Shown here piece by piece: positions 53,867 to 62,478 of a stretch of 64,000 bases of DNA. The notes below the pieces were generated by a model. The model worked only from the letters and a program-made list of their open reading frames with translations. It did no database searches and was not told the DNA's origin. Origin of the DNA: DASXQK01 sp963724385 (GTDB lineage: Bacteria; Pseudomonadota; Alphaproteobacteria; Dongiales; Dongiaceae); contig CAVRUJ010000002.1 in NCBI GenBank assembly GCA_963724385.1, positions 1,116,001 to 1,180,000 on the forward strand, given 5' to 3'. How positions within the stretch are numbered: the stretch's first letter is position 1; each line of letters opens with the position of its first letter. A program made the translations under genes and the position numbers.

Positions 53867-54691
53867 CTAATGGGTGGCGTAGGGACCCGGCCCGGCGCCG
53901 AAGAAATAGATGCAGGTGAAGAGGAACAGCCACACCACGTCGACGAAATGCCAGTACCAGGCCGCGGCCTCGAAGCCGAAATGATGGTCCGGCTTGAAAT
54001 GCCCGGCGCGGGCCCGGAAGAAGCAGACGATGAGGAAGGTCGTACCGATGATGACGTGGGCGCCATGGAAGCCCGTGGCCATGAAGAACGTCGAGGGATA
54101 GATGCCGTCCTTGAAGTGGAAGGCGGCGTGGCTGTACTCGAAGGCCTGGACGCCGGTGAAGCTCAGGCCCAGCAGGATGGTGATCGCCAGGCCCTGGAGC
54201 ATGCCCTGGCGGTCGCCTTCGCGCAGCGCATGATGGGCCCAGGTGACCGTCACGCCCGAGGTCAGCAGGATGAGGGTGTTGAGCAGCGGCAGCGACAGGG
54301 GATCGAAAGTGCGGATCGTCTTCGGCGGCCAGACATTGCCGATGGCGTCGGTCGGGAACAGGCTGGCGTTGAAATAGGCCCAGAAGAAGGCGGCGAAGAA
54401 CATCACCTCGGAGGCGATGAACAGCGCCATGCCGTAACGCAAGCCGATCTGCACCACCGGCGTGTGCAGGCCCTGGAAGGTCGCCTCCTTGATCACGTCG
54501 CGCCACCACATCGCCATGGTCAGCAGGATGAGGAAGATCCCCACCGGCATCAGCCAGGGTGTGACGTCGTGCATGTAGAACACCAACGCGACCGCCATCG
54601 TTCCGGCTGCCACGGCGCCGACGATGGGCCAGGGGCTGGGCTCGACGAGATGGTAGGGCTGCTTCGGGCCTTCGGCGTGACTCTGGCTCAT
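53867..54691 (-). CDS. ctaE: Cytochrome c oxidase subunit III
   Basis: A 274-residue seven-helix subunit III of the aa3 oxidase. Typical segments are YHLVEPSPWPIVGAVAA, IASEVMFFAAFFWAYFNASL and GFHGAHVIIGTTFLIVCF. The ATG at 54691 is chosen; the longer frame runs through ctaG. It follows ctaG by 38 bases. Confidence 0.95.
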   Translation of the reverse strand: MSQSHAEGPKQPYHLVEPSPWPIVGAVAAGTMAVALVFYMHDVTPWLMPVGIFLILLTMAMWWRDVIKEATFQGLHTPVVQIGLRYGMALFIASEVMFFAAFFWAYFNASLFPTDAIGNVWPPKTIRTFDPLSLPLLNTLILLTSGVTVTWAHHALREGDRQGMLQGLAITILLGLSFTGVQAFEYSHAAFHFKDGIYPSTFFMATGFHGAHVIIGTTFLIVCFFRARAGHFKPDHHFGFEAAAWYWHFVDVVWLFLFTCIYFFGAGPGPYATH

Positions 54692-54729
54692 CTGGGGCAA
54701 TTCCCTGGTGTGGTCTTGAGGAGCGGCCG

Positions 54730-55329
54730 TCAATTGGGCGTGACCGCGGTGTTCGCGGCCGGCTGGCCCGAAACCTTGAGCGAAGCATCGGTCGCCGGCT
54801 TGGCATCGGCGGCGCGGAAGAAGGTGTAGCTGAGGGTGATGCTGTCGATGCCTTTCATGTCGGCATCCTTCAGCATCGCCGGGTCGACGAAGAACTGCAC
54901 CGGCATGTCGACGCCCTGGCCCGCCTTCAGGGTCTGCTCGGTGAAACAGAAGCACTGGATCTTGTCGAAGTACTGGCCGACTTCGACCGGCAGCACGTTG
55001 AAGGTCGCCGTGCCGGTGACGGTGCGCTCCGACAAGTTCACGGCCCGGAAGTAGACCAGCGTCGGCTCGCCCAGGCGAACTTTGACCTGTTTCTGCTCCG
55101 GGAAGAAGCGCCAGGGCAGCGCCGGGTTCACCTCGGCATCGAAGCGGACCCAGACCATGTGGGCGCTGATGACTGTAGGTGCCGCTTCCGCGCGCCGGGT
55201 AGTGCCACCGTAGCCGGTTGCCTGGCAAAAGACGCGGTACAGCGGTACGGCGGCAAAGCTGAGCGCCACCATGCCGGCGAAGACACCCGTCAGCATCAGG
55301 GCAAGGGCGAGATTGCGGCTGCTGCGCAT
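54730..55329 (-). CDS. ctaG: Cytochrome c oxidase assembly protein CtaG/Cox11
   Basis: A 199-residue copper chaperone that delivers copper to the CuB site. It has one N-terminal transmembrane helix and a periplasmic Ig-like domain with the copper motif IQCFCFTEQTL (CFCF). VPLYRVFCQATGYGG is also conserved. The ATG at 55329 follows the small ORF by 4 bases. Confidence 0.96.
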   Translation of the reverse strand: MRSSRNLALALMLTGVFAGMVALSFAAVPLYRVFCQATGYGGTTRRAEAAPTVISAHMVWVRFDAEVNPALPWRFFPEQKQVKVRLGEPTLVYFRAVNLSERTVTGTATFNVLPVEVGQYFDKIQCFCFTEQTLKAGQGVDMPVQFFVDPAMLKDADMKGIDSITLSYTFFRAADAKPATDASLKVSGQPAANTAVTPN

Positions 55330-55333
55330 GGCT

Positions 55334-55441
55334 TCAGTGCCCGTTGATGCGCACAATGGTGACGGCGTAAATCAGGGCCACGAAGGCGAGGAGTGCCACC
55401 AGCATTGCGATGTTCCGGGCCTTGCGATTCCGGTCGATCAC
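55334..55441 (-). CDS. Small CoxF-like membrane protein of the oxidase operon
   Basis: A 35-residue ORF between ctaB and ctaG. It starts with GTG, which overlaps the ctaB TGA as GTGA, and ends 4 bases before the ctaG ATG. The product is a short basic N-terminus (VIDRNRKARN) and one transmembrane helix (IAMLVALLAFVALIYAVTIV). Alphaproteobacterial oxidase operons often have such a tiny gene at this place, called CoxF or similar. It is shorter than the usual cut-offs for gene finders. Confidence 0.75.
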   Translation of the reverse strand: MIDRNRKARNIAMLVALLAFVALIYAVTIVRINGH

Positions 55442-56352
55442 GCCAGGCCCCCGAACAGCCCCGGCGCCCGATCGACGATCAGCAGCGCGAACAGCAGGAA
55501 GAGATAGAGGATCGAGAAGCCGAACATGCGCTTGGCGCTGCGGTCGGTCGAATCGAACCAGACCCCGACGGCCGCCAGGATGAAAAGCGCGCCGAGCAGC
55601 GCCGCAGAAACACCATAGATCGGCCCGGCGATGCCGAGCATCCAAGGCGCCAATGCGAGCGGAAACAAGAGCACAGTATAGATCAGCATCTGGCGCTTGG
55701 TCGCGCGCGGACCGGCGACCACGGGCAGCATCGGCACCCCGGCCTTGGCGTAGTCGGCCGAGCGGAACAGCGCGAGGGCCCAGAAATGGGGCGGCGTCCA
55801 CATGAAGATGAGAAGGAACAAGACGATCGGCGCGAGGCTGAGGTGCCCGTTCTCCGCCGCCCAGCCGATCATGGGGGGAAAGGCGCCGGCCGCCCCGCCG
55901 ATGACGATGTTCTGCGGCGTGCGGCGCTTCAGCCACATCGTGTAGACAAGCACGTAGAACAGGATCGCGCCCGCGAGCAAGCCTGAGGCGAGCCAGTTGA
56001 CCGCGAGCCCCATCATCCCGACCGAAACGATGGCCAGCACCACGCCGAAGCCGGCGGCCTCGGAGGGCTCGACGCGGCCCGCCGGGATCGGCCGATGCCG
56101 GGTGCGGCTCATCACCGCGTCGATGTCGCGGTCATACCACATGTTGATGGCACCCGAGGCACCTGCGCCGACCGCGATGCAGAGCACGGCCACCGCCGCC
56201 AGCAGAGGATGAAGATGGCCGGGCGCCACCATCATGCCGGCGAAACCCGAGAAGACGACGAGGGACATCACCCGCGGCTTCAGCAGCTGCAGGAAGTCGG
56301 AGACCCGCGCCCCTTCCTGCGTCGTGGATTGCGATAGAGCGAGATCGGTCAA
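55438..56352 (-). CDS. ctaB: Protoheme IX farnesyltransferase (heme O synthase)
   Basis: A 304-residue UbiA-type prenyltransferase that adds farnesyl to heme b, giving heme o. The prenyl/metal motif is NMWYDRDIDAVMSRTRHRPI, and a later segment is APIVLFLLIFMWTPPHFWAL. About nine transmembrane helices. It lies 10 bases after ctaD. Confidence 0.96.
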   Translation of the reverse strand: MTDLALSQSTTQEGARVSDFLQLLKPRVMSLVVFSGFAGMMVAPGHLHPLLAAVAVLCIAVGAGASGAINMWYDRDIDAVMSRTRHRPIPAGRVEPSEAAGFGVVLAIVSVGMMGLAVNWLASGLLAGAILFYVLVYTMWLKRRTPQNIVIGGAAGAFPPMIGWAAENGHLSLAPIVLFLLIFMWTPPHFWALALFRSADYAKAGVPMLPVVAGPRATKRQMLIYTVLLFPLALAPWMLGIAGPIYGVSAALLGALFILAAVGVWFDSTDRSAKRMFGFSILYLFLLFALLIVDRAPGLFGGLA

Positions 56353-56362
56353 GTCGGGCGCC

Positions 56363-57973
56363 TCACTTCACCACCGGCAACACTTCGTAGGTATGGAACG
56401 GCGGCGGCGAGGGTTGCGTCCATTCGAGCGTCGTAGCGCCCTCGCCCCAGGGATTGGCGGCGACCTTCTTGCCGGCGAAGAAGGTGTAGAGCACGACGCC
56501 GACGAACCAGAGGGTGCCGGCATAGGAGATGTAGGAGCCGATCGAGGCGATGAAGTTCCAGCCGGCGAAGGCATCCGGATAGTCGGGGATCCGTCGCGGC
56601 ATGCCGGCGAGGCCCAGGAAATGCATGGGGAAGAAGGTCACGTTGACGCCGATGAAGGTGACCCAGAAATGGACCTTGCCGGCCCATTCCGGATATTGCC
56701 GGCCGCTCATCTTGCCGAACCAGTAGTAGAAGCCGCCGAAGATGGCGAACACGGCGCCGAGCGACAGCACGTAGTGGAAATGGGCGATGACGTAGTAGGT
56801 GTCGTGGAGCGAGGTGTCGACGCCGGCATTGGCCAGTACGATGCCGGTGACGCCTCCGACCGTGAACAGGAAGATGAATCCGACGGCGAACAGCATGGGG
56901 GTGGAGAAGCGGATCGACCCGCCCCACATGGTCGCGATCCAGCTGAAGATCTTGATGCCCGTCGGCACCGCGATCACCATCGTCGCCAGCGTGAAGTAGG
57001 CGCGGATGTTGGCGTTCAGGCCCGTGGTGAACATGTGGTGGGCCCACACGATGAAGCCGAGCCCGCCGATGGCCACCATGGCATAGGCCATGCCGAGATA
57101 GCCGAACACCGGCTTCTTCGAGAAGGTCGAGACGATCTGGCTGATCATGCCGAAGCCCGGCAGAATCAGAATGTAGACCTCCGGATGGCCGAAGAACCAG
57201 AACAGGTGCTGGAACAGCAGCGGATCGCCGCCGCCCTGGGGATCGAAGAAGGTGGTGCCGAAATTCCGGTCGGTCAGCAGCATGGTGATGCCGCCGGCGA
57301 GCACGGGCAGCGAGAGCAGCAGCAGGAAGGCGGTCACCAGGATCGACCAGACGAACAGGGGCATCTTGTGCAAGGTCATGCCCGGTGCCCGCATGTTGAA
57401 GATCGTGGTGATGAAGTTGATGGCGCCCATGATCGAAGAGGCGCCCGCCAGATGCAGCGAGAAGATCGCCATGTCGACGGAAGGCCCGCTATGGATCAGC
57501 GCGCTGGATAACGGCGGATAGATGGTCCAGCCGGTGCCGGCACCAGGGCCGACCAGGGCCGAGCCCAGGAGCAGCGCGAAGGACGGGATCAGCAGCCAGA
57601 AGCTGATGTTGTTCATGCGCGGGAAGGCCATGTCCGGCGACCCGATCATCAGCGGCACGAACCAGTTGCCGAAGCCCCCGATCATCGCCGGCATGACCAC
57701 GAAGAACACCATGGTGAGACCGTGGGCGGTGACGATCACGTTCCAGAACTGGCCGTTGGGCGTGCCGTCCGGGTTGACGAAATATTGCAGGCCCGGATGC
57801 ATCAGCTCCATGCGCATGAAGACGGAGAAGCCGCCACCGATCAGGCCCGCGACTATGGCGAACACCAGGTACATCGTGCCGATGTCCTTGTGGTTCGTCG
57901 AATAGACGAACCTTCGCCAACCCGTGGGATGATGGGCATGGTCGCCATGCCCGGCCGTGTCGTGGGTGCTCAT
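56363..57973 (-). CDS. ctaD: Cytochrome c oxidase subunit I
   Basis: A 536-residue aa3-type catalytic subunit. Landmarks are the low-spin heme histidine in VIVTAHGLTMVFFVV, the CuB/Tyr cross-link motif FWFFGHPEVYILILPGF, the HH pair GFIVWAHHMFTTG, and the two heme histidines in YYVIAHFHYVLSLGAVFA. Twelve transmembrane helices are expected. The D- and K-channel residues appear present, so it is A-family. It follows ctaC by 46 bases. Confidence 0.97.
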   Translation of the reverse strand: MSTHDTAGHGDHAHHPTGWRRFVYSTNHKDIGTMYLVFAIVAGLIGGGFSVFMRMELMHPGLQYFVNPDGTPNGQFWNVIVTAHGLTMVFFVVMPAMIGGFGNWFVPLMIGSPDMAFPRMNNISFWLLIPSFALLLGSALVGPGAGTGWTIYPPLSSALIHSGPSVDMAIFSLHLAGASSIMGAINFITTIFNMRAPGMTLHKMPLFVWSILVTAFLLLLSLPVLAGGITMLLTDRNFGTTFFDPQGGGDPLLFQHLFWFFGHPEVYILILPGFGMISQIVSTFSKKPVFGYLGMAYAMVAIGGLGFIVWAHHMFTTGLNANIRAYFTLATMVIAVPTGIKIFSWIATMWGGSIRFSTPMLFAVGFIFLFTVGGVTGIVLANAGVDTSLHDTYYVIAHFHYVLSLGAVFAIFGGFYYWFGKMSGRQYPEWAGKVHFWVTFIGVNVTFFPMHFLGLAGMPRRIPDYPDAFAGWNFIASIGSYISYAGTLWFVGVVLYTFFAGKKVAANPWGEGATTLEWTQPSPPPFHTYEVLPVVK

Positions 57974-58019
57974 CCTTGGCTGTCCTTCTGCTTTTCGTCT
58001 CGTTCCGTTGACGCGTCGT

Positions 58020-58886
58020 TCAATTGGCGGGCACGGATGCGAGCTGGGTGCCCGCGGCGCCTCCGGCGCTGGCCGTTGCCTCCGTCACCGGCGGCCACGC
58101 CTTGTCCGGGTTCTTTTTCACGAGGTCCACCCACTTGTCGAAATCCTCCCGGCTCACCGCATGGACCATGATGGGCATGAAACCATGACCGTTGCCGCAA
58201 AGCTGGGAGCATTGGCCGTAATAGGTGCCGGGGCGCTCGACCTTGAACCAGGTCTCGTTCAGCCTGCCCGGCACGGCGTCGGTCTTCACCCCGAAGGAGG
58301 GCACCGACCAGGAGTGGATCACGTCGGTCGAGGTGATCTGCACGCGCACCGTGGCGCCGACCGGCACCTCGACGTACTTGTCGACCGTGAGAAGACGAAG
58401 CTGCCCTGGCAGCAGATCCTTGTCGGCCACGATGTAGCTGTCGAATTGGATGTCGCCGTTGTCGGGATACTCGTAGGACCAGTTCCAGGTGTGACCCGTC
58501 ACCTTGATGGTCATGTCCGCCTTCGGAACATCGGCCGTGAAGTACAGCAGCCGGAGCGAAGGCGCGATGATGCTGGCCAGAACCACGATCGGCAGCACCG
58601 TCCAGAGGACCTCGAGGACGGTGCTGTGGGTGAGCCTGCTCGGTTTGGGATTCGCGCGCTCGTTGAAGCGCACCATGACATAGATCAATAACCCGAGGAC
58701 GAAGACGGTGATGCAGGTGATGATGATCAGCAGCAGATTGTGGAAGTCGTTGATCCGCTCCATGCCGACGGTCGCGGGCGTTTGGAAGCCCAGCTCCCAG
58801 GGCCGCGGCTGATCGGCCAGAGCCTCGCCCGCGCCAAGCCCGGCCGCGAGCGAAGCGAGCAACCCCAAAACTCTCGTTAAGCCCAT
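58020..58886 (-). CDS. ctaC: Cytochrome c oxidase subunit II
   Basis: A 288-residue subunit II with an N-terminal signal segment (VLGLLASLAAGLGAGEALA), two transmembrane helices and a cupredoxin domain. The CuA site is YGQCSQLCGNGHGFMPIMV (C-x3-C-x3-H with Met after), with a His in DVIHSWSVPSFG. It leads the oxidase operon. The 282 bases upstream (58887-59168) must hold its promoter and the tldD promoter; I see no other gene there. Confidence 0.97.
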   Translation of the reverse strand: MGLTRVLGLLASLAAGLGAGEALADQPRPWELGFQTPATVGMERINDFHNLLLIIITCITVFVLGLLIYVMVRFNERANPKPSRLTHSTVLEVLWTVLPIVVLASIIAPSLRLLYFTADVPKADMTIKVTGHTWNWSYEYPDNGDIQFDSYIVADKDLLPGQLRLLTVDKYVEVPVGATVRVQITSTDVIHSWSVPSFGVKTDAVPGRLNETWFKVERPGTYYGQCSQLCGNGHGFMPIMVHAVSREDFDKWVDLVKKNPDKAWPPVTEATASAGGAAGTQLASVPAN

Positions 58887-59168
58887 GTCTCTCCGTCCTT
58901 AATCCGGGTCCCCATCAGCCAAAGCCGGAGCCCGCTTGCGGGCGAGGGCGAGGTCCTGCTCGGGCTTCGGCCGACGGTCCCCACCACAGCCTTCGCAAGG
59001 GCACTCCGCGGCTCCCCCTCGCCGTTGCGGCAGGGAAACTACACCCGTGAGACCGGCCCTCACAAGCGCCGCGCTGGCGCCCCTTCGGGAACTCGATGCG
59101 ACGATCTGTCGCAAGCCTTGCGCAGCACCTATATGATCACTGACATGAGCCCCGAGTGGAGCGCCGAC

Positions 59169-60602
59169 ATGACCGCACTTGCCAAGACCGACGACCTCTT
59201 CTTCACCCGCGCGGGGCTGGATCGCAATCGCGTCGAGCGGCTGGCCGCCGAGAGCATCGCCGGCGCCGACGATGGCGAATTGTTCCTCGAGTACAGCCAA
59301 TCGGAAGCGCTCGGCTTCGACGACGGCAAGCTGAAGACCGCGAGCTTCGACACCAGCCAGGGCTTCGGCCTGCGCGCGATCAAGGGCGAAGCCGCCGGCT
59401 ACGCCCATGCGAGCGAGCTGTCGGAGGAGGCAATTCGCCGGGCCTCCACCACGGTGAAGGCTGTCCATGGCGGACGCGGCGGCAATCTCGCCGAACCGCC
59501 GCCCGGCACCAACCGGCGCCTCTATAGCGACGACAATCCGCTGGCCGGGGTCGCCTTCGCGGCCAAGACCCAGCTTCTGGCCGAGATCGACGCCTATGTC
59601 CGGGCCAGCGATCCGCGGGTGCGCCAGGTCAGCGTCTCCCTCACCGGCAATTGGCGGGCGGTGCAGATCATAAGGGGCAATGGCGAGAGGGCCGCCGATA
59701 TCCGCCCGCTGGTCCGCCTCAACGTCAGCGTCGTGGTCGAGGACAAGGGCCGCATGGAAAGCGGCAGCTACGGCACGGGCGGGCGCACCGGTTACGATTT
59801 CTATGTTCGGCCCTCGACCTGGAAGGCGGCGGCGGACGAAGCGTTGCGCCAGGCCATCGTGAACCTTGGCTCGGTGCCGGCGCCCGCCGGCGAAATGCAG
59901 GTGGTTTTGGGCCCGGGCTGGCCGGGAATCCTTCTGCATGAGGCGATCGGCCATGGCCTGGAGGGCGATTTCAACCGCAAGAAGACCAGCGCCTTTGCCG
60001 GCCTCATGGGCCAGCGCATCGCGACCAAGGGCGTCACCGTGGTCGACGACGGGACAATCCCCGACCGGCGCGGGTCGCTCACCATCGACGACGAAGGCAC
60101 GCCCTCCCAATGCACGACCCTGATCGAGGACGGCGTGCTGGTCGGATATCTGCAGGATCGGCAGAACGCCCGGCTCATGGGCATGAAGCCGACCGGCAAC
60201 GGCCGGCGCCAGAGCTTCGCCCATCACCCCATGCCGCGCATGACCAATACCTACATGCTGGCCGGCGCCCACGCGCCCGACGAGATCATCGGCCGAGTCA
60301 AAAAAGGCCTCTATGCCGTCAATTTCGGCGGCGGGCAGGTCGACATCACCTCGGGCAAGTTCGTGTTCAGCGCCGCCGAGGCCTATCTGATCGAGGATGG
60401 CAAGGTCGGCCTCGCGGTCAAAGGGGCGACCCTCATCGGCAACGGACCGGACGTGCTGACCAAGGTCGCCATGGTCGGCAACGACCTTCAGCTCGACCAC
60501 GGCGTGGGCACCTGCGGCAAGGATGGCCAGAGCGTGCCGGTGGGTGTCGGCCAGCCCACGCTGCTGATCGAGAGCCTTACCGTCGGCGGGACTGGAAACT
60601 AG
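59169..60602 (+). CDS. tldD: Metalloprotease TldD
   Basis: A 477-residue TldD, the catalytic half of the TldD/TldE peptidase that processes peptides and degrades antitoxins. The zinc motif is LLHEAIGHGLEGDFNR (HExxH), followed by CTTLIEDGVLVGYLQDR and TNTYMLAG. No TldE/PmbA is in the window. The ATG at 59169 is chosen over 59133 or 59025 because the homology begins at TALAKTDDLFF. Its TAG and the convergent gene's TAG share the palindrome CTAG. Confidence 0.93.
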   Translation: MTALAKTDDLFFTRAGLDRNRVERLAAESIAGADDGELFLEYSQSEALGFDDGKLKTASFDTSQGFGLRAIKGEAAGYAHASELSEEAIRRASTTVKAVHGGRGGNLAEPPPGTNRRLYSDDNPLAGVAFAAKTQLLAEIDAYVRASDPRVRQVSVSLTGNWRAVQIIRGNGERAADIRPLVRLNVSVVVEDKGRMESGSYGTGGRTGYDFYVRPSTWKAAADEALRQAIVNLGSVPAPAGEMQVVLGPGWPGILLHEAIGHGLEGDFNRKKTSAFAGLMGQRIATKGVTVVDDGTIPDRRGSLTIDDEGTPSQCTTLIEDGVLVGYLQDRQNARLMGMKPTGNGRRQSFAHHPMPRMTNTYMLAGAHAPDEIIGRVKKGLYAVNFGGGQVDITSGKFVFSAAEAYLIEDGKVGLAVKGATLIGNGPDVLTKVAMVGNDLQLDHGVGTCGKDGQSVPVGVGQPTLLIESLTVGGTGN

Positions 60603-61045
60603 CCCGCCAGGCGCGGCGGGATCGCGAAGGCGACGCTGACGCGGTTCCAGCTGTTGATCGCGACGACGGCCAAGGTCAGCTTGACCAGCTCCTCGTCCTT
60701 GAACTGCTGACGCGTTTCTTCGAACAACCGGTCGGGAACCCCGCTACCGGCGATCAGGGTCACAGCTTCGGTCCAGGCCAGCGCAGCCCGCTCGCGCGGC
60801 GTGAACACCGGCGCCTCGCGCCAGACCGCGACCAGGGCGAGACGCTCTTCGCTTTCCCCGTTCTTCCGCGCATCCCGATAGTGCATGTCGACGCAGTAGG
60901 CGCAGCCATTGATCTGCGAGGCGCGCAGCTTGACGAGCTCGAGAAGCGAAGGCTCGAGCCCGCTGGAAGTTACGAAATCCTGCAAGCCGCTCATCGCCTT
61001 GTAGGCTCCGTGCAGGGTCTTGTAGGGATTGGGTCTCGCTTGCAT
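60599..61045 (-). CDS. AhpD/carboxymuconolactone decarboxylase-family protein
   Basis: A 148-residue AhpD-like protein. The redox pair is CxxC in INGCAYCVDMHYRDARK, with LVKLRASQ before it, as in AhpD-type peroxidase partners. It probably works in peroxide defence. ATG at 61045 is preferred; an ATG 12 bases upstream is possible. It is divergent from the TetR gene, and its promoter lies in the operator-bearing gap. Confidence 0.9.
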   Translation of the reverse strand: MQARPNPYKTLHGAYKAMSGLQDFVTSSGLEPSLLELVKLRASQINGCAYCVDMHYRDARKNGESEERLALVAVWREAPVFTPRERAALAWTEAVTLIAGSGVPDRLFEETRQQFKDEELVKLTLAVVAINSWNRVSVAFAIPPRLAG

Positions 61046-61138
61046 GGCCAACTCCATAGGCTCAAGGGTTGTTTGGGGCGCTTCCCGGCCGACGGGGAGA
61101 ATAAGGGGGCGGGTCAGGCCTGTGGCAAGCCGGCCTCG

Positions 61139-61165
61139 ACTCATGTAAGAGCTATTCACATGAGT
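61139..61165. promoter_or_regulatory. Inverted repeat over the tetR start (probable operator)
   Basis: ACTCATGT at 61139-61146 and its exact complement ACATGAGT at 61158-61165, with 11 bases between. The right half contains the ATG of the TetR gene. Such a site could let the regulator control itself and the divergent AhpD-like gene. Confidence 0.6.
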
Positions 61166-61789
61166 TGGCACGGGTCCGGGCGGCGGGGCTACCATCACGG
61201 CAATCTGAAAGAGGCACTGATTCGCGCCGCCCTGGATCTCATTGCGGCCAAGGGGCCGGCGGGATTCACCTTTGCCGAGGCGGCCCGGTCCGCCGGCGTG
61301 AGCCCGGCGGCGCCCTATCGGCATTTCCGCGACCGGGACGCCCTGATGGCCGACGTGGCCGCACGCGGCTTCGAGCTGTTCGAGGCCGAGCTGACCAAGG
61401 CCTGGAACGAGGGCAGGCCCGAACCCCTGAAGGCCTTCGAAAACGTGGGACGGGCCTATCTCGCCTTCGCCCGCAAGGAACCTTCCTATTACTCGGCCAT
61501 GTTCGAATCGGGCCTGCCGATGGATGCTGCGCCCGAATTGCGCCAAGCCAGCGAGCGTGCGTTTGCCGTGTTGCGGCAGGCTGCGGAGGTGCTGGCCGGG
61601 CTTCTGCCCAGGGACCGCCGCCCGCCAGCATTGATGATGGCGCTGCATATCTGGGCCCTTGCCCATGGCGTTGCCTCGCTGTTCGGGCGAGGCGACCAGG
61701 CCGGGCGAAAACTGCCGATGTCGGCCGAGGAGCTGCTGGAGGCGGGCGTTCTCGTCTATCTCGGCGGCCTTGGCCTCGGCATGCCCTAG
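61160..61789 (+). CDS. TetR-family transcriptional regulator
   Basis: A 209-residue TetR repressor. The N-terminal HTH is in LIAAKGPAGFTFAEAARSAG followed by VSPAAPYRHFRDRDALMADV, and the C-terminal ligand domain is TetR_C_13/33-like (ESGLPMDAAPELRQASERAF). The ligand is unknown. ATG at 61160 overlaps an inverted repeat. It is divergent from the AhpD-like gene and 205 bases upstream of the DUF2852 gene. Confidence 0.92.
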   Translation: MSWHGSGRRGYHHGNLKEALIRAALDLIAAKGPAGFTFAEAARSAGVSPAAPYRHFRDRDALMADVAARGFELFEAELTKAWNEGRPEPLKAFENVGRAYLAFARKEPSYYSAMFESGLPMDAAPELRQASERAFAVLRQAAEVLAGLLPRDRRPPALMMALHIWALAHGVASLFGRGDQAGRKLPMSAEELLEAGVLVYLGGLGLGMP

Positions 61790-61896
61790 TACCGACTTTC
61801 GCAGAAAGTCGGTACATCGTTTCCAGTCTTGGTATCGGATTCACGCAGAAATTCGCGACATAGCCCCGAGTCACGAATTTCTGCGATCCGATACCA
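61789..61896. repeat. Two palindromic elements downstream of tetR
   Basis: First, GTACCGACTTTC (61789-61800) pairs with GAAAGTCGGTAC (61804-61815); it begins at the last base of the tetR stop. Second, TGGTATCGGATTCACGCAGA-type left arm (61830-61857) pairs with the arm ending CGATCCGATACCA (61871-61896), with a short bulge. Both share CGCAGAAA near the tip. They look like a dispersed palindrome family rather than a simple terminator. Confidence 0.65.
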
Positions 61897-61957
61897 GGGA
61901 AAATCCGCACCCTGAGCTTCAATGCCGTCTTGACAGCGCGGGGCATAAGGCCCAACT

Positions 61958-61982
61958 ATGTGAATGTTGTTAACATTCACAT
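61958..61982. promoter_or_regulatory. Inverted repeat upstream of the DUF2852 gene (probable operator)
   Basis: ATGTGAATGTT (61958-61968) and its exact complement AACATTCACAT (61972-61982), a 3-base spacer between. It shares the ten bases TTCACATGAG with the operator-like repeat at the tetR start, though the half-site spacing differs. It lies 12 bases before the DUF2852 ATG. Confidence 0.55.
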
Positions 61983-61993
61983 GAGGCGACCCC

Positions 61994-62431
61994 ATGGGCC
62001 TGGTGGCAAGACTGGACGATATCGGCAAACCCGCCTGGATCACCCTGATGGTCCTTGGCTTCATCATCCACTGGCCGATCGGGCTCGCGATCCTGGCCTA
62101 TATCATATGGAGCGGACGCATGAGTTGTTGGAGGCATGGCGGCTCCGGCCGCTGGCAGAGTGAAGGCGCGGAGCGATTCTACGAAAAGGCATCGGGCTGG
62201 TGCGGCCGTCGGGCCGGCTGGCGGAGGCACGCACCCTGGGCAACCAGCGGCAACAGCGCCTTCGACGAGTACCGGGCCGAGACCTTGCGCCGGCTCGAGG
62301 ACGAGCAGAAGGAGTTCCGCGAGTTCCTGGACCGCCTGCGCCAGGCCAAGGACAAGTCAGAATTCGACCAGTTCATGGCCGACCGCTCGCGCCGGCCGCA
62401 AGGCCCGGCCCCCGAAGCCCCGCCGGCCTGA
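61994..62431 (+). CDS. DUF2852 membrane protein
   Basis: A 145-residue protein of an alphaproteobacterial family. One transmembrane helix lies at about residues 16-40 (ITLMVLGFIIHWPIGLAILA), then a Trp/Arg/Gly-rich stretch, and a C-terminal charged coiled coil (YRAETLRRLEDEQKEFREFL). No known function. GAGG lies a few bases before the ATG. Confidence 0.88.
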   Translation: MGLVARLDDIGKPAWITLMVLGFIIHWPIGLAILAYIIWSGRMSCWRHGGSGRWQSEGAERFYEKASGWCGRRAGWRRHAPWATSGNSAFDEYRAETLRRLEDEQKEFREFLDRLRQAKDKSEFDQFMADRSRRPQGPAPEAPPA

Positions 62432-62478
62432 CCCGTCGCGCGATCCCTCCCGGCGTTTCGCGCCGGGAGGGACGCAGC

